From positions 64,001 to 128,000 of the forward strand of contig JAQGDQ010000411.1 in assembly GCA_030141605.1 (NCBI GenBank): a DNA stretch of 64,000 nt, in the 5' to 3' direction. How positions within the stretch are numbered: the first letter of the stretch is position 1; each line of letters opens with the position of its first letter. The stretch is from Tubiluchus corallicola (taxonomy: Eukaryota; Priapulida; Priapulimorpha; Priapulimorphida; Tubiluchidae). The position numbers and the translations under genes are program-made. Positions 32,047-43,690 of the stretch are shown here, piece by piece. The notes under the pieces are model-generated. The model searched no databases and was not told where the DNA came from. It saw nothing but the letters and a program-made list of their open reading frames with translations.

Positions 32047-32717
32047 GTGGATACTGCGGCATTCCTTTGGGAATATTATTGCAGCGCGCATGCGTGGTAA
32101 TGAAATAACACTATACATATATACTATTATCCGGTCAAACTCTTGTACTGTAGTTCTTAACTTAACTGCGTCCGAGATTTACACAACACGTGAAGGAAGA
32201 TTGGTACTGCAATACCATCTGTTGTTGCTTTAATCGTAGGTAATCTTTCAGTTTAACTCTTTCAGCCTCTCTCTTGCAAACAGTGATCACACTCAAGAAG
32301 GGATGATAGAAGACTTCTCTTGATTCGTGCTCTTGACTTGACTTTCAAGTGTCTACTTTCTGTCCTCTTCACGCAGCTTCGTTATTCAAGAGAACGCTGC
32401 GTGGTGCCTCCCTCTATAAGCAAAAATAGCAATTGCCTGCAAAGCCACTGCGCATGCTCATCATGAAGCCTAACTCGAAGGTCACAATGATAATAGCTTT
32501 CCGTTGCTATAATGCAAAACAGACGCTTCAATTTATCAAGCTGTCAACGGAGTTCCTCTTATCATATTTTAGTGTTTTTTTGCAAATTGCGAGCGAAACG
32601 TGTTAGCAAATTGAATACAAAAGTCATGCACCAATACGATTATTTATCCTAGTTAAGCCATACGGTGACATGCAAATGTTAGTTACATAGTCTTTAGTTA
32701 CATAGTTTTTAGTTGCC
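32047..32717. other. Non-coding stretch, nothing recognised
   Basis: No exon or element was recognised between the array and the TTAA-3 element. Confidence 0.35.
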
Positions 32718-32721
32718 CAAC

Positions 32722-33280
32722 TTAAAAGAAAGGCCAAATCTTCTAGGAGGTTTTGCTTATTTCAATGTTCGCGAAAAATGTTAGAAGGATTTAGTAATAA
32801 AACTGCAACAAGCGCCTCGTGTAACTAGTGAAATCACTTTAAAGTCACGATCACTTCATGCTTGGGCGCTCCCATTTTCAACGCCCATACTTCTCCCAAT
32901 GACGTCATTCGTCTTGAAGAAAAGTAGCGCACTGTCGATCTTCATCAAAAGTATGATAAGTTTTTACAAAAAGTTAGATAACTAATTTTGTAATATTTTT
33001 GCGTGAACATTGGGTAAGCTGCTGAAGTTTGAATTAGTTTAAGCAGCGCGCTCTTACGGAAAGCCACGATGCGCTTACGAAAAGTTACGAAATCTCCCAG
33101 TTACGTCATGATTTTCAAGTGAATGGAGGAAACCACCAGGCCTGAAAACTTCTATTCAGAGGTGATACATTTTAAATTAATGCTTTACAGATAGTTTTTT
33201 GCAAATTTCTTTGTTATATTTTTTCCAAGTTTACGTGACAACAGTAAACTCACCATAGTAAGTGATTTGTTAAAATTGCA
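32722..33280 (+). mobile_element. TTAA-3 family element, copy 1
   Basis: It matches the reverse complement of 62808-63371 over almost its whole length, with shared blocks AAAGTCACGATCACTTCATG, GACGTCATTCGTCTTGAAGA, AGCCACGATGCGCTTACG and TGACGTCAT-like segments. The left end is CTTAAAAGAAAGGCCAA; the right end is eroded. The internal GACGTCAT (32900) is a CRE-like palindrome and is conserved in both copies. Confidence 0.75.
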
Positions 33281-33590
33281 ACCGTTTTGCTCCTGGCCAA
33301 ACTCAAGCACGTGCAATTTTCAACCTTGGAATTCGGATTTGTGCATTTTTAATTTGCAAAGAGAAATATAGACTACTCGTCTTATTGTACTCACCCAACG
33401 AACTAACCAGAGATTAATGACACGTCATTTTTACACTTCCTGACTTACTGACACATCATGGCGTAGGCAGTTCACTTATCATTGCATTAGTAGCTTTGAT
33501 AAATAGTTCTGAGAAATTTTTGATAAACAAGAACTTTTGATAAGTTTTTGCACATTATTTGGCTGTCGACATCAAGTACCCCAGAGATGC
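33281..33590. other. Non-coding stretch, nothing recognised
   Basis: No gene or repeat signal. Confidence 0.35.
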
Positions 33591-33700
33591 TGATGATGAT
33601 AAATCTTTATTTAGACATTATTTACATATAATATACCTCTATTTGCAGGCCGATAAATTCTACAGTGCATTATAAAAGCATGTATGCAAGACCGTCAATT
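33590..33700 (-). mobile_element. Possible LINE 3' end in reverse orientation
   Basis: The minus strand ends ATGTCTAAATAAAGATTTATCATCATCAG, an AATAAA signal plus short ATC repeats as at LINE 3' ends. GTCTAAATAAA also occurs at the end of the LINE at 15033-16021. No coding part was found. Confidence 0.35.
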
Positions 33701-33947
33701 AAAATTATATCCATAATACATGTACCACAAACTTGCATATAAAATATTTTTGCAATTACATGTATTTTTGATAATTAAGTTCCATAAAAACAGAATTCAT
33801 TCACTGGGATTAGTTACAAAACACAATTAGAAAAGTATTAAAAATGACAAACTTTTCAACATGCGCGGTTTACTTACAAATAAGAGCGAGGAATTTTGCT
33901 AAAATTTACGATAAAACCAGGATAACTTTTACCCGAGTTATACATTC

Positions 33948-34276
33948 GTGTATACGTATATGTATATATGTATTATGTATGTTTTATGTATTATGTATGT
34001 ATGTGTATTATGTATATATGTACTATGTATGTATTATGTATGTATGTGTATTATGTATAATGTATGTATGTATGTATGTATGTATATATGTATTATGTAT
34101 GTATTATATATGTATGTGTATTATGTATATATGTATTATGTATGTATGTGTATTATGTATATATGTATATATATATATTACGTATGTATTATGTATTATG
34201 CATGTATGTGTATTATGTATATATGTATATATGTATTATGTATGTATATGCATTATGTATGTATATATAATACATA
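33948..34276 (+). repeat. (TATG)n-type microsatellite
   Basis: Interrupted runs of TATGTA, ATTATGTATG and TATATA over 330 bp. The Tyr/Met/Cys frames across it are artefacts. Confidence 0.95.
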
Positions 34277-34289
34277 TGTGTGCGTGAGG

Positions 34290-34731
34290 TAAAATTTATA
34301 TTGTGTTTTGCTTTTAACTCTTTACAAATTGATAAGATGAAACCGTCTCTTGCAAAATTAACTACAGCTTTATTTAATGCTTCTCTTTTTTTAAAAAAAA
34401 ACTCTGGTTATGATTTCCTATCTGCAAGGTTTCTAATAGGCGCTTTCTTAGGTTAGCGAAAAACTGAAAAACATCATTTAACACCTAGCACATCAAAAAC
34501 GTAATAATACATGCATATTTGTCTACGTTTTTGTGTTTCTTTGTTGTCCAAGAACTCGGCTCCAATAAATTCAGCTCAATTTTTCTTTATTTCGGAAATC
34601 ACAGACACGAAACTCGGCATTTCGTGATTAGGAATTCATCTCTCGCAACGTCAAGAATGTGCGCTCGTTCAACGTAGTGTTTCTGCACGGTTTATAGAGC
34701 AGAAATTGTAATTCTGCTGCGATACGTCCTC
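34290..34731. other. Non-coding stretch, nothing recognised
   Basis: AT-rich spacer. Confidence 0.35.
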
Positions 34732-34735
34732 TTAA

Positions 34736-35178
34736 AGGAAGACAGGATAATTTTTCATATACAACATCATTTTATGAAAAGTATACATTTTAACAAAATT
34801 AATACTGCAAAAGCGTTTCTGATAATTAAATAATAGATTAAAAACTTAATTAACGGCGGGCGAGCCCAACTATTGATGATATCACAAACGAACATAATTT
34901 TTAACAGCAAAAAATATTCCACGAGCGTGTTGCACGTGTTTGTAAAAGAGAAAATTGAAGTACAGTGTTACTGTAAGATGTTCAGCGAGTTGTACTAAAA
35001 CTCGGCAAGTTTTAAAATTAAAATTAAAATTTCAAATTTATTCCTGTGCTCACGCATGAGCTGCCGATCGTGTGTAGTTCATCACAAACTAACACATCTG
35101 AACTGAGAGGTACAGCACCTGTTTTTGTGCAACGCGTTTCCGAAATGTAGGGGCTAGTGCCCGTCTAACTACCGAAAG

Positions 35179-35218
<40 letters not shown>

Positions 35219-35366
35219 GGAAGAAGTAGTGGCGCGAACGTGAAACTGTGTTTATGTGGTAATAATTCTTTCACGTAAATTATACTTTAAAAAACACAGT
35301 ATATTTCCTTTCCGTATTTTAGTAGATTGTTTTGAGTTACAGTTTAAGATTTTGTCCGGCATTTCT
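34736..35366 (+). mobile_element. TTAA-2 family element, full-length copy
   Basis: Flanked exactly by TTAA (34732-34735 and 35367-35370). The left end is AGGAAGACAGGATAATTTTT and the right end GTCCGGCATTTCT; the termini are only loosely inverted (about 8 of 12). The core CTTAATTAACGGCGGGCGAG and the rightward GTGGTAATAATTCTTTCACG are as in the other copies. A (TA)n run at 35181-35215 has expanded inside it. No transposase. Confidence 0.82.
35181..35215. repeat. (TA)n microsatellite within the TTAA-2 copy
   Basis: About 17 TA units inserted at the ACCGAAAGGTGATATA position. Other copies have a short ordinary sequence there (CGAATGGCGA). Confidence 0.9.
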
Positions 35367-35370
35367 TTAA

Positions 35371-36250
35371 CCTAAACTTCCTTCATTCTAAACTCCACTT
35401 ATCTGTAATTTTGTTGAAACACGAGTTTGTAATTAAAGCTAGTAAGAACTGCAGGTTTATTTATTTGTATGCTCAACATGCACGGATAGGCGGTTCTAAA
35501 TATTTACTTTAACAATTTCTCCCGGGTTCGTACATCTTCAGCTGCATGATGTTCAGCTTTGCAGGCGTGACTGTATTTTGTCGTTTCATATACTCGCTCA
35601 CTGACCAGTGTGGTCAGTGCTGTTAGACTGGTCAGTTGTTAGATTACTATGCGCTCATGCCAGACCCATGTCAGCATTGCATATGAAGATTATCGAGCCA
35701 GTTTTATTTATTAATTTAATAATGAAGTAAATACTTGAAATTTCCGCTGTGTGGCAGCACACTTCAGGGTGTCTGTCACTAGAAGGCGCTACATATGCGC
35801 GAGTCTAAACTTGCGATTTAAAGGAAAACCGGACAATTGATTAAACTCAATCTCATTTTAATTTTCTATGCCTATAAAAGTTAGCAGTTGTTTCTAATAT
35901 TTGAATAATTACCTTGGAAAGTTAATTAATGGCAACCAAACACAGTTATCGCTTACGTCACAAACTAACGGTTTGTGCAACGCTAGGCATCTTCCTACTT
36001 TTAGTAGGTCCGCATTTTGTTAAATTGTAATTTAGGATTAAACTTTAGGAGGCAAGAAAACGCTACATAATCTCTAAAGTAAAAGGTTAGAGATACAAGT
36101 GATGATCTTGAGATTGCTTTTGCCACCAGGCTGTAAAGTATTGATCAAGCGTGAACCGTTTGTTGCACAGAACTTGCCGGCGTTTGAGGTTAATTAGATT
36201 TCAGCTTCTGAATGGAATCCCACAGGTGCGATGGAAAGTCGAAGGATTAT
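35371..36250. other. Non-coding stretch, nothing recognised
   Basis: No exon with splice support and no terminal repeats were found. Confidence 0.35.
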
Positions 36251-36251
36251 A

Positions 36252-36428
36252 GTGAGAGAATTGAATCATTTCTGAACACAGAAAGTGCTGACATCATCAC
36301 ATTTCAAATGGTGAGAGAATTGAATCATTTCTGAGCACAGAAAGTGATGACATCATCACATTTCAAATGGTGAGAGAATTGAATCATTTCTGAGCACAGA
36401 AAGTGCTGACATCATCACATTTCAAACA
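36252..36428 (+). repeat. 59-bp tandem repeat, 3 copies
   Basis: The unit starts GTGAGAGAATTGAATCATTT and ends GACATCATCACATTTCAAA; starts are at 36252, 36311 and 36370. Confidence 0.93.
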
Positions 36429-36494
36429 CAATAATTCCTATTGAAACCTCGTAACTTTGACATATTCACGTGGCAAGTTTTATATCTGACAGCC

Positions 36495-36655
36495 GTAACA
36501 GCAGCAATAGTAGTAGCAGCAGCAGTAGTAGAAACAGCAGCAGTATTAGGTAACAGCAGCAGCACCAGCAACAGCAATAGCAGCACTAGTAGTAGTAGCA
36601 GCAGTAGCCGCAACAGCAGCAGTATTAGGTAATAGCAGCAGCAGTAGCAGTACTA
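36495..36655 (+). repeat. (CAG)n / (TAG)n trinucleotide tract
   Basis: Imperfect runs of AACAGCAGC, AGTAGTAGC and GCAGCAGTA with two longer blocks sharing GCAGCAGTATTAGGTAA. Confidence 0.92.
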
Positions 36656-36659
36656 GTAC

Positions 36660-37535
36660 TAATCTGTAGAAGCACGTTGTTCTAAACTTGTTTGACGTGT
36701 GTATAAAGTAATTCATCAAAATAGGGAGGCAAACCAAATACATATGAGGGGTAACTAGTTTCGTAAGGCTAGCTTATTTTGCACTATAGTAGTCATAACT
36801 TGCTAATATCAGGAAGAGCTGCAGCCCCATACTTGATAAATTTGAGTAATATTAATTGTAGACGAATTAGCGTCCATCAACATTGTTTAAGAACGTGTTG
36901 CGTAATCGTCTCCTCGACGATTGAAGCCATCCAGTCGTGTTTACATTAAACTCAGCCTTTTTAATCTTTTCGTGCTTACGAGATTCGTAAACAAACTCTT
37001 CTTACTAAGCAGAAGAACCTGGGTAAGTCAAAACCTATAAACATTGTAATTGTGAAGTCTTATAGCTCTTCTAGATGTCTCGTTTGAGCAGGACAAGAGA
37101 ATGAAGTCCTCTAGGACGCCATGTCTGACTACAATGCGTCCCGCTCAGTCATAAAGTCCATACTTTTATTTTATTTACTTGTATTCAATCACGATGGTTG
37201 TAATCCAGCCGTTTTGTTGAAATTGCCTGTAGCGTTTGTGTCGTTTAATTTCGCAAGGTTTTATTTCCTCGCTTGCACTGCTACGCGACAACAGCCACTA
37301 GGCAAAGTGTCCACGCTTGAAGACAGTGCTGCTAGGCAAGGTGTCCACGCTTGAAGACGGTGTGATTTTGACACTTCGTGGCACGTGGTCAATTCTTGCA
37401 CATCGCCTGCTTGTGCATCTAAGATGCGTGACGAATTGTGCAAATTCGTGGATAATTGAAGGGAGATATTTTGTGTTTAGAATGAATCAGACTAGTTTGT
37501 CGAGGCAAGGAGTCGTGTGATTCGCGCTTTATTCT
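36660..37535. other. Mostly non-coding; short 32-bp duplication near 37300
   Basis: GGCAAAGTGTCCACGCTTGAAGAC (37302) recurs as GGCAAGGTGTCCACGCTTGAAGAC (37335). Short open frames span it without splice or homology support. A donor-like GGTAAGTC at 37020 has no partner. Confidence 0.4.
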
Positions 37536-37539
37536 TTAA

Positions 37540-38155
37540 AGTAAAACGGACCCAATGTTAAACTGTAAGTCAAAACAGTATACTCTTTAAAGTATTGAAA
37601 GGAAACATACTATTTTTTTTTCAAAAATGATTTACGTGAAAAATTTATTGCCACACAAACACAATTTCACGTTCGCGCTACTAGTTCTTCGCTGTTACAT
37701 GCATTTCGCCATTCGCTAGTTAGACGGGTAGCAGCGTATGCACTTCGGAAATGCATTACAGAAAAAACAGGTGCTGTATCTCTCAGTTCAGATATGTTAG
37801 TTTGTGACGAACTGCACACGTTCAACAGCTCGGCGTGAGCCCAACGGTAAATTTCAAATTTCAATTTTTATCTCAAAACTTGCCGAGTTTTATTACAACA
37901 CACTAAATATCTTACTGTAGCACTGTACTTCAGTTTTTGCTTTCGCATACACGTGCAACACGCTCGTGGAATATTTTTGCTGTTGAAAATTACGTTCGTT
38001 TGTGATGTCATCACTAGTTGGGCTCGTCCGCGGCTAATTAAGTTTTTAATCTATTATTTAATTATTAGAAACGCTTTTGCAGTATTAATTGTATTAAAAT
38101 GTATAATTTTTGTTGGACTTAGGGGTAATATAATGAAAAATCACCCTGTCTTCCT
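37540..38155 (-). mobile_element. TTAA-2 family element, near full-length copy
   Basis: On the minus strand it runs from AGGAAGACAGGGTGATTTTT to the end GTTTTACT, with TTAA (37536-37539) on one side and TTGA (38156-38159) on the other. It carries the family core as CTAATTAGCCGCGGACGAGC on the minus strand. Confidence 0.82.
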
Positions 38156-38159
38156 TTGA

Positions 38160-38611
38160 ATCCCGTCTTAAAATAAATTATTACTTACACTCTCACTTAC
38201 TTATTATCGTGCAAACTTTTCACTGGCAGCTTCCTCTTCAATTCTCACGAAGGATGCTTAATTGTACGTGTTTTTCTTAAATCGTTGAGAAAAGCTTAAT
38301 AATATATTTATCACGTGTGTGAGAATGTTCCACGAAACGCTAGACTAATGTTTTCGTGTCTTGTAGTTAATTCAAACTATTTTCTTACTCATCGTTCTGC
38401 CACTGATGCTTGAGTAGAAATTTGCTGCTGTGAAGAAGTTAATCGTTTTACAACCACGCGGCTTCTTCATAAACGCTCTGATTGTGAGAAGGAATCCTGT
38501 TTACACAAACTCTTCGTGTTTAAAATGTTCCAGTCTGACTGTCTAAGTAGTTATAGGGAACCATAATACAGTCTTCTCCCGTAAGATTTCAATGAAAGCA
38601 CGAGTAGCATC
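38160..38611. other. Non-coding stretch, nothing recognised
   Basis: Spacer between two oppositely oriented TTAA-2 copies. Confidence 0.35.
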
Positions 38612-38615
38612 TTAA

Positions 38616-39233
38616 AGGAAGACAGAATGATTTTTCACGTACCATCCTATTTTCAAGGACAGTAAAAGTTTACATTTTAACACAATTAACACTGCAAAAC
38701 CGTTTCCAATCATTAAATAATAGATCGGAATCTTAATTAACGGCTGGCGAACCCAACTATTGATGACATCACAAACTAACATAATTTTCACCAGCAAAAA
38801 ACGTTCCTTGAGCGTGTTGCACGTGTTTGTGAAAGCGAAAATTGAAGTACAGTGCTACTGTAAGATATTCAGTGTGTTTTAATAAAACTGGGCAAGTTTT
38901 AATATAGAAATTCAAATTTGAAATTTACCGCTGTGCTCATGCATGAGCTGTCGGACGTGTGCAGCTTGTCACAAACGAACATCTCTGATTTGAGCGGTAC
39001 AACACCTGTTTTTGTGCAAAGCATTTCTGAAATGCAGGCGCTAGTGCCCGTCTAACTAGCAAATGGCGAAATGCATGTAACAGTGAAGAACTAGTGGCGC
39101 GAACGTGAAATTGTGTTTGTGTGGTAATAATTCTTTCACGTAAGTCGTTTTTGAAAAAATAGTGTGTTTTCTTTCAATATTTTAAATAGTAGCTTGCTTT
39201 GACCTACAGTTTAAGATTGAATCTGTTTTTTCT
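38616..39233 (+). mobile_element. TTAA-2 family element, full-length copy
   Basis: It begins after TTAA (38612-38615) with AGGAAGACAGAATGATTTTT and ends GAATCTGTTTTTTCT before TTAG (39234). The whole interior is collinear with 34736-35366. Confidence 0.83.
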
Positions 39234-39464
39234 TTAGGTTAAAAGTCCGAGTTTGGGATTTAAATTTAACGGATTTATCTCTTTGCCTGAAAATATCATT
39301 TGGCATGACGTTTTTAATGGCTTCAAATTATTCTAGCGGGTCTATATGAATTTGCTTGATTTAACTTCCACACACTGTCTGTAACATCGTAGTTACAGAT
39401 TACAATGTGCCTGCATGATAGTATAGTGCTGTTTATAAATAATCACACATGTAGATTTGTATAC

Positions 39465-39735
39465 AAATAGTTACGGTACAGTACTTATACAAATGGTTAC
39501 GGTACAGTACTTATACAAATGGTTACGGTACAGTACTTATACAAATGGTTACGGTACAGTACTTATACAAATAGTTACGGTACAGTACCTATACAAATAG
39601 TTACGGTACAGTACTTATACAAATGGTTACGATACAGTACTTATGCAAATAGTTACGGTACAGTACTTATACAAATAGTTACGGTACAGTACTTATACAA
39701 ATAGTTACGGTACAGTACTTATACAAATGGTTACA
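39465..39735 (+). repeat. 26-bp minisatellite, about 10 copies
   Basis: The unit is ACGGTACAGTACTTATACAA plus ATGGTT or ATAGTT. Internal GTACAGTAC is palindromic. Confidence 0.95.
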
Positions 39736-39905
39736 CTGTAGACTCCACACATATAATGACACTGTGTTATTGGTATAATTAGTTACACTCTACTGAGTCT
39801 AGTACTTATACAAATGGTTACAGTGTAGGCACTGCACATATAAGACACTGTGTTATTGGTATAGTTAGTTACACTGTACTTAGTACTTAGTGTAGTACTT
39901 GTACA
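39725..39905 (+). repeat. Diverged ~95-bp duplication extending the 26-bp array
   Basis: The block AAATGGTTACACTGTAGAC...CACTGTGTTATTGGTATAAT recurs as AAATGGTTACAGTGTAGGC...CACTGTGTTATTGGTATAGT, each time introduced by TACTTATACAA. Confidence 0.75.
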
Positions 39906-40084
39906 AATGTTACGTTTGTAGTTCTTACTACAAACAATTACAATTACAACTGCACGATAGAAATAGTTCCACGTACACGGCGGATATGTGTATGTATGTC
40001 ACATTTGTTAGCGTTCCGGTTACAAAAGCGGAACACAGAACGCATGACGCGTCTATGAGCATGTCCATATGTGGCTTCTGATCT

Positions 40085-40110
40085 TCTGTTTCCGGAAGTT
40101 CGCTCGCCTC
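40085..40110 (+). promoter_or_regulatory. ETS-like site in a GC-richer putative promoter
   Basis: TTTCCGGAAGTTCGCTCG (40090-40107) has a full ETS core CCGGAAGT (40092-40099), within a GC-richer island (40010-40160) about 400 bases before the candidate start exon at 40505. Binding is inferred only. Confidence 0.35.
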
Positions 40111-40504
40111 CCTTCTTCGACGCAAGTTTACTACCCCTAGGCTTCAACCCGCGGCTCGCCAGCTGGATTCAACGACTTTTGTGTATACAAACTAAACGAG
40201 ATTATTTTTGGCAAAGATTTACACTAGGGCTATATACCGTACAAGCTATGGATTGAGGGAATTATCCCACATTTGTTATACACGCATTGCCTGGATACGG
40301 ATGTCCGGTTCGCATCTCTTGTGGGTTAATAAGACGGTGGAAAAGACACGGTTCATTTTCTTAAGTCAAAATCGTATGTGAAAGTTATTTTTTCTCGATA
40401 GTTCGTACGACGTTTGTTCCTTACAACACTAGCGTCATCTGGATGCTGTTTTTGTACTTTATTTCTTCTAATCGTGTGAATTATAATAACGCTGAGTTGT
40501 CATA

Positions 40505-40606
40505 ATGACTGAACTCGTGGGTAAAGTGTTAGAAGATCGTCGTCTGTCTGATTTTAGCAGTTTCTGCGTGAGCGTAGGGGGAACAGATTTGCTTCCGCCC
40601 ACACAG
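40505..40606 (+). CDS. Candidate first coding exon of an unknown gene
   Basis: The ATG at 40505 opens 34 codons, MTELVGKVLEDRRLSDFSSF to PPTQ, ending exactly at a canonical donor CACACAG|GTAAGT (40607). Phase is 0. Composition and codon mix look protein-like and differ from the repeats around it. There is an ETS-like promoter motif upstream. The next exon is not certain: an acceptor at about 41721 (GCGTTCTGCAG) opens 25 in-frame codons to a stop, but nothing else supports it. I do not recognise the family. Confidence 0.5.
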
Positions 40607-40799
40607 GTAAGTCATTTTACACATGCAGGTTATGAAAGGCTTCTTTGTTGTATTTTAAACTTGGGTGTAGGCTTCTAGTTTTAACACTGAGTGCAATCCT
40701 GTCATTGTGTAACTTCTGAAAATTTTTTAATGTTTTTAAACGCAGCAACAAGTGGCGCTGCAGTAACTTTAGAAAATATGTGAGTTAAGCAAGTTGATT

Positions 40800-41290
40800 T
40801 ACGTTAAATTCACTGTTACCTGACAATGTGTTATTACATGGACTCATTGCTATTAAACAAACACGTATTTTCTAGCAAAGTACCTCTATCTAATGTAACC
40901 AGGGGGCACCACTTAAAGTTACAACCCGCTCACTGCCGACTTGATTGTTTTAAAAACTTTTTCTCAAACAGAATAATTAAAATCTGGAATCAACTCCCCG
41001 AGTTTCTGTCGGTGGTGCCTCCTTGTTCTGTGCTCAGAGTAGGAAAGTTTTTAAAAATGTTTAAAAGATGTAAATCTTCATAATCATTTATCTTTTAATA
41101 GGCATTTGTAAGTAACCTTCGCTCTTTGTCTTTTAACCGTAATTTTTTAACTAACCGTTTTTATCTGTAAAATTTATATCTGTGCTGTGTATACGTTTCA
41201 TCTTTCATCTTGGTTTCATATTTTATAATTTCTTGTTAATATTGTTTAACAAAGATTACGTATTAAAGCAAACTAAATAAACTTATCTGA
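40800..41290 (+). pseudogene. CR1/Jockey-like LINE fragment, ORF2 C-terminus and 3' end
   Basis: Frame at about 40826-41083 contains VTRGHHLKLQPAHCRLDCFK, then FFSNRIIKIWNQLPEF and FKRCKS before the stop. The (T)RGHxxKL..C..D..K.FFSxRxxxxWNxLP series is the standard ORF2 end of CR1/Jockey-type LINEs. It ends after ATTAAAGCAAACTAAATAAA. It is 5'-truncated and has no reverse transcriptase core. Confidence 0.82.
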
Positions 41291-41351
41291 AATAAGGCTT
41301 AGTAATGAAGTAATGCCGATGGCTGGAAGTCTTTTCGAGTTAGAAATGGTG

Positions 41352-41697
41352 GAGGAAAGATGGCACATATGTTATTCTGCTGCAGATGATTTCAATGGAA
41401 AAGTGGCACATATGTTATTCTGCTGCAGATGATTTCTATGGAAAAGTGGCACATATGTTATTCTGCTGCAGATTATTTCTATGGAAAAGTGGCACATATG
41501 TTATTCTGCTGCAGATGATTTCTATGGAAAAGTGGCACATATGTTATTCTGCTGCAGATGATTTCTATGGAAAAGTGGCACATATGTTATTCTGCTGCAG
41601 ATGATTTCTATGGAAAAGTGGCACATATGTTATTCTGCTGCAGATGATTTCTATGGAAAAGTGGCACATATGTTATTCTGCTGCAGATGATTTCTGT
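41352..41697 (+). repeat. 43-bp minisatellite, about 8 copies
   Basis: The unit is GGCACATATGTTATTCTGCT, then GCAGATGATTTCTATGGAAA and AGT. It includes CTGCTGCAG, which is nearly palindromic. Confidence 0.95.
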
Positions 41698-41699
41698 AA

Positions 41700-42110
41700 T
41701 AAAACTAAAATGCGTTCTGCAGGAAGCACATCTCTGCCAAAACAAGGAAAAGGAAAAAGGAAGATCTTTCCAGATCTCTGCCAAGACTAAAAAATCCTAA
41801 ACATTTTATTATTCTGCCTCTCACCTGATTATTTTGGTAGAAAAACCTTAAAGTAAAGATAAACAAATGAACGTTCAAAATATATATTACCTGTGTAAGT
41901 ATAGAGTATGGACCAGCTAGAGGGAAAATATTTTGTTCGTTAAACAAAATTATAATTAGTAATGCATGAACATTCCACTTAGTGTTTGTCTACAATTTTT
42001 CAATTATTTGGCGATGGTATAATAGACTGACAAATATGCGTTCATGTATTAATATATGCATTTATATAATACTTAAGGCTATATAGGATGTAATTAAAGG
42101 ACAACGTTAC
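41700..42110. other. Non-coding stretch, nothing recognised
   Basis: AT-rich. The acceptor-like TGCGTTCTGCAG at 41711-41721 is discussed with the exon at 40505. Confidence 0.3.
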
Positions 42111-42159
42111 TCAGTTTTGCAAACGAGAATTTCTCAAAATGGAACTTGGAAAGCTAATT

Positions 42160-42490
42160 GTTGTTTGTCCTGGTGGAGATAATAAAAAAGAGATATTTGG
42201 CCTGGCCAAGACCTCCTCTTTTCAAAGAACTATGACACTTCCGTCTGAGCCCTCCGCGAAGTGCTTCACGAATGTTTTTTGTTCGAGGTATTAAATGAAG
42301 TTTTATGAAAAAAAAACAAGCGGTGAAACATCACCCATTTTGGTAGTTTTCACCCCCCCCCGTCCAAAATTCTGCTTCAAAGTGCATCTTTTTGTCTCCT
42401 ACCAATCTTCTCTACAAAGTTTCATGGAAATCCGTTAAGTAATTTTTGCGTAATAGTCTTACTGTTGTAAAATAAACAAAAACAAACAAC
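42160..42490 (+). mobile_element. Probable RTE-type LINE or SINE 3' end
   Basis: The text AAAGTTTCATGGAAATCCGTTAAGTAATTTTTGCGTAATAGT, then AAATAAACAAAAACAAAC, has the well-known form of RTE-related 3' untranslated ends (AAxTTTCATxxAAATCxGTxxAGTxxTTTxxG, then a short A-rich repeat). The coding region is absent. Confidence 0.6.
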
Positions 42491-42576
42491 GTTGAAGCAT
42501 AACTTTCTTGGCGGAGATAAAAATAATCAAAATATGTCTTGCCCACAGTAACCCTAACCCTGAGCTAATTTTTTAT

Positions 42577-42937
42577 AAGTCTTTTACATCTGTGCCATTT
42601 TTACTGTGTACCAGTCTTTTCCATCTGTGCCATTTTTACCGTGTACCAGTCTTTTCCATCTGTGCCATTTTTACCGTGTACCAGTCTTTTCCATCTGTGA
42701 CATTTTTACCGTGTACCAGTCTTTTCCATCTGTGCCATTTTTACCGTGTACCAGTCTTTTCCATCTGTGCCATTTTTACCGTGTACCAGTCTTTTCCATC
42801 TGTGCCATTTTTACCGTGTACCAGTCTTTTCCATCTGTGCCATTTTTACCGTGTACCAGTCTTTTCCATCTGTGCCATTTTTACCGTGTACCAGTCTTTT
42901 CCATCTGTGCCATTTTTACCGTGTACCAGTCTTTTCG
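42577..42937 (+). repeat. 35-bp minisatellite, about 10 copies
   Basis: The unit is GTACCAGTCTTTTCCATCTG plus TGCCATTTTTACCGT. Because 35 is not a multiple of three, all three forward frames stay open; none is coding. Confidence 0.96.
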
Positions 42938-42959
42938 TAACCATCGTGGAAAAATTGAC

Positions 42960-43690
42960 TAGCTTTTTTTTGCACAGGAATTAAATAACTTACGGGATAA
43001 ACTTATGGGATAACTTTTGGGATACGCTTGCAAGTTAAAAGATTAAGTTACTTAACATTGAAGGAAGTTACGTAACATTGAAAGTTTGCAGTAGTTCTGA
43101 AGCTGATTTGTGATAGTTGTGTAAGATTTGACTGATATCGTTCCTGAAAGAATTCACTTAGAAACGATTACAGTTTTGCATGAAATTTTGAAAAAAAGCT
43201 GTGATTTAGCAGATCTGACAGTCACGAGTGCACATGTTTAATATTGATACTTAACGACCTGTATTTCTCTAATCCCCCCCCCCCCGATTGTATTATTATG
43301 AAAACCTGTAGTGTTCTGTATCATTCATAATCTTTGCACGTTTTAATGTTGGAGCTGAATGTTTAATGACTGTCGTGTTATGCGCAACTAATGCATAGAA
43401 AAGAGTTACTCTGCTGCAGTACCACAAATCAAACTCAAGGTGATTCTTAGAGAAAATCGTTTATCTTGATCCCATCGTGTGGAAAAAGGAAAGTCAGGCT
43501 AAAAACGCCACAATTTGTGGCTTCACTCAGGAAACAAATGATCAAAACATCAAAAGGGGAGGGCGCCACAAGTACTTGGTACACTAACTGGTGTTTATGT
43601 TAGCGTTTGCTTTTGTGGAAAGGAGGGAGGAATATCTCTAAGTATAGGAAAATGTATCTAAGGTAATATGTAGAAAATTTGTATATAGGA
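42960..43690. other. Non-coding stretch, nothing recognised
   Basis: Includes a short direct repeat (AAGTTACTTAACATTGAA / AAGTTACGTAACATTGAA at 43045) and a C(10) run near 43276. Confidence 0.4.

Noticed and set aside
33844-34292. Tyr/Met/Cys-rich frames
   Set aside because: They read through the TATG microsatellite.
37121-37354. 77-codon frame beginning MSDYNASRSVIKS
   Set aside because: No homology, splice or poly(A) support; it crosses a local duplication.
41722-41800. Second exon of the 40505 gene (EAHLCQNKEKEKGRSFQISA)
   Set aside because: The acceptor is fair and the phase fits, but the frame stops after 25 codons, sits right after a minisatellite, and has no poly(A) signal; too weak to annotate.
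42548-42562. Telomere-like CCCTAACCCT
   Set aside because: Fewer than two repeats; no array.
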